Assembly (NCBI GenBank): GCA_028023455.1
Contig: JAQFVV010000230.1
Location: 806,001-870,000, forward strand
DNA length: 64,000 nt
Direction of reading: 5' to 3'
From: Epiperipatus broadwayi
Lineage: Eukaryota > Onychophora > Udeonychophora > Euonychophora > Peripatidae
Positions 57,605 through 64,000 of this stretch are shown piece after piece (the stretch's first letter is position 1; every line of letters starts with the position of its first letter). The notes under the pieces were generated by a model that did no database searches, was not told the DNA's origin, and saw nothing but the letters and a program-made list of their open reading frames with translations. Both the position numbers and the translations under genes were made by a program.

Positions 57605-59014
57605 TTGGTTTGTGTTAATTGTATGATAGATATATGTTCGTACATGCAATGAGATTTTTATTTACGAGTGGGTTTTTTTTTATGTGATAAGATGCGCGCG
57701 CGTGTGTGTGATATTTACACATTAGATTTAATTGCAGTTAGTCTATATAAATTGAACATATCTGCTTTTTTTTTTTTTAAGTTACCATATTTATTATTAC
57801 AAAAATACTGTAGGAGTTCATTTTACGTAATATCCTACCGTACAGTAATATACGCTAGAGAAGCTTGGGGCGGAAAGGGGGGAGGGGCGATAAAAAGAAA
57901 AAGTTGAATTTGAAGTGGTTTAGCAATTCAAAGTTGACCTTAAGAAATGCTAATACTTGAAAAAAAGTTATAATTGTAAAGAGTTGTTTCACCAGTAAGT
58001 TTTCTAGTTCCAGGTGAGTAAAATTTTCCAGCTTTTCTAAGTATTATATAGTGGCTGACTCAGCTGTGTTTAGGTGGTTGAAGAGATGGAGACTGTACAA
58101 TGTGGTAGCTGTTCAGGGAAAACATTCCCGTCCTCTTAGTCACCATGCAGGCAGACAGGTTTAATTCTGGTTAACCCCTGCTTACTATAGCAACCGCAGG
58201 TAAAAAAAAAACATTGCAAGGCTTGGTCCAAGCTACAGGCTAACAAGGAGTTCCCAATTTCTTAGAATTCTAATCAGGATTTCTCTTTAATTTGTCAAAT
58301 TTTCTGGACTAAGGTGATATAAAAAATAACCCCATCTTGAAATTTTTATCTGTAGCAGGAGGTACATTTAATTAGAAGCAAGTAGTAATTGTAATCTGTG
58401 AACCACTTTATTTTTTGTTTACTTGGAAACTATGACTAATTTTTAATGTTCTGATTTTTAAAAAAACTAATTATAAATTAAAACTAAAGAAAATCAGCAG
58501 TTTGTGGTTTCTGCACAATGTGTGTATATATCTGTGTGTATAATTTCCACAAATTCTTTGATTTTGTATGCTTATTAGTCAATAAAAGACGTCTATATGC
58601 ATTTGTACATATTATGTGGAAGTGTGTGTGTATATATATATATTGAACATGATTCGTACTATCCTTTACCAATATTATGTAAGAAGACTTTATTGTTTGA
58701 AGGTTAGAATGTTTATCTCTCACCAAAATAAATTTGTATATATATATATGTTATGAATATATGTGTAGTGTTTAGTTATGGTCGAAGTGTTTTTTACACA
58801 TGCAGATAAATTGGAATCCTTCAAAAAATAACTGAAAAATTAAATTATTGTTTTATAGTATTACATAAATTAAGCACACGCACCCAAAAGTAAAAATAAA
58901 TATTTTAATAAAGATATTACAAAAATAAGTTTGTAAAAAAATTACATACACTTATCAGTCACTCACGAGTACAGTTCTTCTAATTCCAAGCTTAAAAAAA
59001 GAGTGAGAAATATA
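57605..59014. other. Mostly unassigned, possible 3' UTR of a minus-strand gene at the right edge
   Basis: GT/TA microsatellites (57692-57710, 58620-58640, 58738-58750). If the exon at 59015 is real, its 3' UTR would lie here; a minus-strand AATAAA is present at about 58688-58693. No other gene seen. Confidence 0.4.
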
Positions 59015-59177
59015 TTACTTTAAATAAAATCCAATCTGTGAACTAATATGTTTGTCAATTTTTCTGTTCATATTTTGCAATTGTCTTTTAGTTTCTTCAG
59101 CAGAAAATTTTTCTTTCTGAAATACTTCCACACTATATCTAATTATAGCTCTCCAGTGGATTCTGTCTTGACCACAT
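59015..59177 (-). CDS. Possible terminal exon of an unidentified gene
   Basis: The minus strand is open for 53 codons to a TAA at 59015-59017. It has a mixed, protein-like composition ('CGQDRIHWRAIIRYSVEVF', then 'FSAEETKRQLQNM') unlike the Phe/Ile/Lys-only chance frames elsewhere. The proposed start of the exon is a good acceptor, pyrimidine-rich 'ttggttgttcccatcaag', immediately at 59178. It leaves one base to complete a codon, which fits the two bases left by the candidate exon at 61694-61735. A minus-strand AATAAA lies about 320 bp downstream. The predicted segment looks helical. I do not recognise the protein. It could still be chance. Confidence 0.35.
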
Positions 59178-61693
59178 CTTGATGGGAACAACCAACATTG
59201 CATTTCTTAGCATTAAGATAATTTATAACATAAATGGTGTCTACATTTTCCATAAAAACCATGCTCAAGTTCAGCAGAAAACATCCTTTTAAGTTATGCA
59301 TTGTTCATTCATTTTACATATGCAATCCAACAATGTGATTTAACAATAGTCGTTGCTGTGGTATTGCATTCAGCAAATTGAGCCAATAATATTAAAGTGT
59401 ATAGTGGGGTTGTAAACCATGCCATATTTTATTCCAAGCTCCCCTTGCATACAAACGTATACAATGTATAATAACTCATGTTTTGTTGATAAACATTGAT
59501 TAGAATAAAATACTAGAAAATGTGTTGTTTATTGAATTGCAAGTATTCATTGCTTTTCAACAAGCACATATAACAGACACTTTTTATATGTATAGTATGC
59601 AAATATAAATTAAGATTGTAATATAAACAAACTTGAAAAATAATAATATAGTTATTAATAATAAATTGATGAGACACATTTACTTATATGTTACTGATTG
59701 TGTGTTCATTCATAAAATTATTGAAGTTAATAAGAATAAAGGAATTATTGTATTTTTATTTTTAAAATAAAATAAATAATGAAATGTCTGACTTATGCTG
59801 CTATTAAAACTATCTGGGTGATAAACATATTTTGCAATAACTTTTTTCTCTTATAGAAAGGTAATAGTGGTCTTCTTATCAAGAAATTAGGATCTCTCGT
59901 TTGATTTTTTTTTTTTTTAAGTCATTATCAACTTTTAGTATGTTCTAAAATTTTATAAAACTTTAGCATTATGTTCAGAAAATATTTTATTTTGCAAAAT
60001 ATTGCACATCAAATTTGGAAAGATTAATAAAAGAAGAATAAAATGTATGTGCTTTCAATGTTAACCAAAGAAATTTTATTAATATATATATAATTACAAA
60101 AAAAAAAAAATCAAGTCAGATGTCACATGACCTAATTTAATAAGCTTGTATTACAAATATTATATATAGAGCTCACAAATAAGCTCTTAACAAGCTTTGC
60201 AGAATATGCTCAACCCCAGACCGGTTTCTGCTACTGACATCATCAGTGAGGTGCTAGGACATTCAAGCATTAGATTAAAAATACCAGGACAAGCCCAGCA
60301 CTTTATCTAATGTATAACTATTAAGTAGAAAATCTGAAATTTTCAGACATCCATATGCCTTTCAATCCAGCTATCTAATTTAAATAGCCATATGGGACTG
60401 AATTAAGTTCAGATACACCATAGAATTTTCTAGTTTTAATGATTTTTTTATTTGTATATGTATATTTTGGATAGCGTATAATTGAAATCATATAGTTAGA
60501 TACAGCATACTTTATGACTTAACTGACTACTTCAGTTTACTGTTTTAGTACAATTGCTTTCTGTTTTGTGAAATGGCTTATAAATATATCTTATCCCTAT
60601 TCACTGTATTTTTTATTTCTGTAATGGTGTTCTTTTCAATAGTGGTTAGTATTTTTTTTTAAAAAAAAAAAAACTTGATAAATTTACAAAATTTAAATAT
60701 AAGAAATGGCCCTTTTAATATGGAGTACTCCAATCTAGTTTTTTTGTTTAATAGATTTCATTCATGCAATAAGTGATTGGGCTTTATCTTTTACTAAGTT
60801 CCTCTCATATCTTGATTCTGGTGCTAATCTTAATCTTTCATGAAGATGTAGATGCTCTTTTTTTTTTTTTTACTGAGAAAATTTCTGATCCAGTAATACC
60901 ACAATAGTTTGAATAACAGAGAGAATCTGTTCCTGAAAAGTTTAGTAGAACCTTTAATCCCATATATATATATATTACATTATTAATTCATTGTTTCTTT
61001 ACATGTTCTCTCGAAATTTCTTTCCTGATCAATTCAGCACTGGTTGGGTAGGCTAAATTTATTTGAATATTTTTGTTTTTGTGGGTCTGTTATCCACTTT
61101 GTTTAGCAATCTTTTCCTTCTTGCTGCTATCTAACAAAAGAAGGATTTCTAAATTGATTCCCGAATGAGGCGAATGACCCAAATGAAGGCAAAAAAGTAT
61201 TACCTTATGGCGGTGGTGTGTTACATCACTTCTGCATTAGTAGTTAAATACCACATGATCTCCAAACTATCATAATGAAATCAAGAAATATAGAAGGTTA
61301 AGTACATGGCAGTGGTGAACACCATTTCGTGATGATCTAATGATTATTACTGCATGGCACTTTACTTTGTCAAGAAACTCTTTTTAGTAATAAATGACTC
61401 ACGTGATATTGTAAGTTTTAAATTAAAAAAAAACAATCATTCTTTATTTTTAAATAAGACAGGGCTACAGTATGCTAAAGTAAAATGGTCATTAATCTTT
61501 TACTATCAAAGTGAAGCTAAATTTGCAAAATTTAATTTTATATATATATGCCTTCAATTTGAAGAATATTTTTGTCCAAGTTCATTTACTTTTTTAAACA
61601 AATTTATTACTAAAATTAATTTTTAGCATCATTCAAAAGAATTTTTTAAAAAATGTAAAAGTTACAAATTTAAGGAAATAAAAAAAAGCTTAC
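59178..61693. other. Possible intron or intergenic DNA
   Basis: No coding sequence recognised. Contains a family X fragment at 60195-60290 ('cagaccggtttctgctactg', 'catcatcagtgaggtgctag') and poly-T runs. Confidence 0.4.
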
Positions 61694-61735
61694 TTTTGTA
61701 TATCAGCAAGGCAAAGTAATTTTGCTTCTTTTTCA
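61694..61735 (-). CDS. Possible 42-bp internal exon of the same unidentified gene
   Basis: On the minus strand, the acceptor 'attttaacttacatcag' and the donor 'CAAAA|GTAAGC' enclose 42 bp, encoding about 'EKEAKLLCLADIQ' plus two bases of the next codon. Joined to 59177 the phase is maintained and the split codon becomes Lys. Both splice sites are good, and the peptide composition resembles that of the next candidate exon. No further upstream exon could be placed with confidence before the window end. Confidence 0.3.
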
Positions 61736-64000
61736 CTGATGTAAGTTAAAATCTTTTTATAATTATAAAAAATAAATGTTCTATGTTTATTAAATAAAAA
61801 TATGGTTTTATAAAAAAAATCATAATCATTTCTGCTTGATGAATAAAATATGAAAAGTTGCACCATTTTGTGCAAATTGAGATTTTTAATTTAACCTTTG
61901 ACCCATTAAAATTCCTGCTAACTATTAAAAAAAAAATTAAAAAATATAACCATTATTTATCACATGATTGTAGTAGAATTCACCAGTTTGTAGACCACCA
62001 ATATCTAAGATGAATCGTCTCTGATGTATTTAACTAAAAATGCCATCTCAAGGTAACAGAATTTGTGAAAAAAGAGTTAAATTAGTTTACTGAAGGACTA
62101 AGCTTTCTTCAACAGTTTATTAGAGCAACAACAAGAGAGAAAATGATACCACTAAACTTTCCAATTGCCAGATGCAGAAGGCTTCAGTGGTTTTTCAATC
62201 TTGTGCAATTTTCAGCTAACTAGATACCCATTTACTGACCAATGATAACCATGGTCTGCTATCAGAAAAAAAATTCTGTTCAAAAGTTTTAAAACTGACT
62301 ATCCAGATTTGAATGTGAATCATAGCATAGCAAATGGATACATTGTTATTGTATTATGAGATCTTTACTTACAATCCAGTATACATACTTAGTACTTATT
62401 ATTTCTTGACTATTAGGTTTGTTATTTTGCGAGATACTTCTGATAAAAAAAAAGGTAGGAAAAATTTAAAATAATAAATTGCATGGATTAGATAAAACAA
62501 CAAATACCTTTTATATTAGCATCTTATTTTGGACATATGTAACAAAGAAATAAAAATATTTACTAATAGAACCCTGAAAAGATAGTATGACATATCTAAA
62601 TAGAAAGTTTATAACAATTTTATAATATTGTGGTAAGAAATTTCAGATCCATTTAAGTTTAAAAACATCAAATTATAATGCAGGAATATCCAAAAGTAAT
62701 GGTCTAATGTTTTAAATTTGAGTCATATGGGTGATAAGGGTGTTCATTAATGGAGAGAATGAGCTCAACTGTAGTAATACATTTGTACTTAATTGAGGAT
62801 TGACTACAAGACATTACGGTCTGATTGTAACCAAAAAACAAACAGCACCTAAACACTCTAGCCCTCCCAATTGTATGTTTAGGGCCAAACTTATTTCAGA
62901 GCTGCTGTATCTGATGTGAAAGCTAGCTATGGTCTCACAGATATAAGATTTGACCAGTGTTCAATTACAGGGCATGCTACATAACATAGTCTGAGAAGTT
63001 CCACTTTTTCAATTGCTGGAATTTTTTAGGTGATTATCAAAAAAAAAAAAAAAAATACTACTAACCAAATCATTGTCTTCCATTTCTCTTTGACCAATGA
63101 ATACTCTTGATGAGTGCATCACAGATTCAAGCTATTCAAATATTTTGGAGACCAGGTTTAATATTAGATACCACTTTTTTCAGAAGTGTCATCTCTCATG
63201 GTCCAATCCATACAGTCCAATCAATATCATCTTCCGTTGGACCAATTCATGCACCCCTATACTTAGATATTGAATAAGATGTTAGTATTTTCCATGACTC
63301 CACCTCCCCATCATTTGATTTAAGCATTATTAAGCAATCTTGAGAAAACAGGTTTTTCTTTATATCCTGTCCAAATGAATTATTTTATTCTTTGTTATCT
63401 ATGTAAATACTAAGTTGCTAAAAATATATATATAGTTTTATTGTTCAGAGTTCATAAGAAGTAGGGATGCTGAAAGTCCCACAATTAGAATCGATTCGAA
63501 GATCCTGCGTTCCAGAATCTGACACTTTTACCGTGCAGGACTTCATTAAAGTAATCAAAATATTTACTCCCCCCCCCCCAACCGTTGCATACTTTTGGAA
63601 TGTTGTATTGAGGATTGGGGTGGGTGGACTAAATTAAAAGTTTCTTTTAATGTCTTTGAAATATTATACGGGGAAATCTCACAAAATTAGAATTATCTGA
63701 AAGATTTACCCCCCCCCCCCTTCTAATAAAAATATTCTTTGCTTACTTTCTTCAATTCAACTGCATTCCAAAACTTTTATTCTAAAATTGGAAATGCTGT
63801 CAATATTGAATGAATAATAATAATAAAAAAAATCTCTGCATGATTAATATGCCTGTTTGCGTAGTTTGATCACGCTTAATTTATTATTAATAATAATAAA
63901 ATAGCGAAATCTGACTGGTGGAAATTAAGGATTATTTTATTAAAAAAAGAAGAAATATCAGTAATTAATATAACAAATTGTTTTAACTGGGAAAAAATTC
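61736..64000. other. Unassigned stretch at right edge
   Basis: Family S2 in reverse near 62205-62260, family Q at 63434-63545 and two C-runs (63569-63579 and 63709-63720). A short minus-strand open piece around 63066-63130 ending near a GTTAGT could be an exon, but its phase does not fit the candidate exon at 61694. Confidence 0.4.
63434..63545 (-). repeat. Dispersed tRNA-like repeat family Q
   Basis: 'tagttttattgttcagagtt', 'cataagaagtagggatgctg', 'cacaattagaatcgattcga' and 'agatcctgcgttccagaatc'. On the minus strand 'cttcgaatcgattct' is a B-box-like segment, giving the best support for a tRNA origin of this family. Confidence 0.5.

Noticed and set aside
63066-63130. Upstream exon for the candidate minus-strand gene
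   Set aside because: Open for about 22 codons before a GTTAGT donor-like site, but its phase does not fit the 61694-61735 exon and the acceptor is poor.
1-64000. CRISPR array or bacterial gene cluster
   Set aside because: No regularly spaced direct repeats with unique spacers and no dense coding. All evidence points to animal nuclear DNA.

Overview
This window looks like gene-poor nuclear DNA from an animal, most likely an invertebrate with a large, AT-rich genome. The support is strongly AT-biased sequence, abundant poly-A/T and TA microsatellites, many decayed copies of an RTE-type LINE, numerous short tRNA-derived SINEs, mariner- and hAT-type DNA elements, and no dense open reading frames. 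There are no bacterial signals such as operons, ribosome binding sites or CRISPR. I cannot name the species or phylum. Almost everything I can support is transposon-derived. The only candidate host coding sequence is a low-confidence pair of terminal exons on the minus strand at 59015-59177 and 61694-61735.

Layout. 1-1.9 kb: two decayed RTE LINE pieces. 5.1-5.5 kb: a long palindrome. 6.9-7.9 kb: an inverted-repeat element holding two internal tandem arrays. 8.4-8.85 kb: an RTE 3' piece. 10.2-10.7 kb: an inverted pair of tRNA-type SINEs next to another dispersed repeat. 12.4 and 17.4 kb: small foldback elements. 17.9-18.5 kb: a head-to-head palindrome of a second tRNA-like repeat, with a related copy at 47.6-48.1 kb. 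22.2-22.6 kb: a 217-bp tandem duplication. 25.0-25.6 kb: a foldback repeat split by a small hAT element with an 8-bp target duplication. 28.5-29.1 kb: a duplicated palindromic repeat. 34.5-36.8 kb: a cluster of RTE pieces in both orientations, one carrying a SINE. 37.7-38.5 kb: remains of a second LINE lineage. 38.8 and 42.4 kb: two mariner-derived miniature elements that both keep only the N-terminal helix-turn-helix part of the transposase. 50.5-51.0 and 53.0-53.3 kb: RTE fragments. 53.8-57.2 kb: a nearly complete RTE LINE joined at its 3' end to a tRNA-Gly-type SINE. 57.5-64 kb: a SINE with a 19-bp target duplication, mostly unassigned DNA, and the possible 3' end of a minus-strand gene.

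How the pieces relate. The RTE LINE (APE endonuclease plus reverse transcriptase) is the only element here with a recognisable complete retrotransposition module. The short tRNA-Gly-derived SINEs end in a TGACATATGA-A(n) tail and carry target duplications, so they were mobilised by some LINE machinery. At 53799-57222 the LINE and a SINE lie together inside a single 11-bp target duplication, which suggests they were inserted as one chimeric copy. This is the most unusual thing I see. The LINE reading frame is broken four times, so this copy is now inactive.
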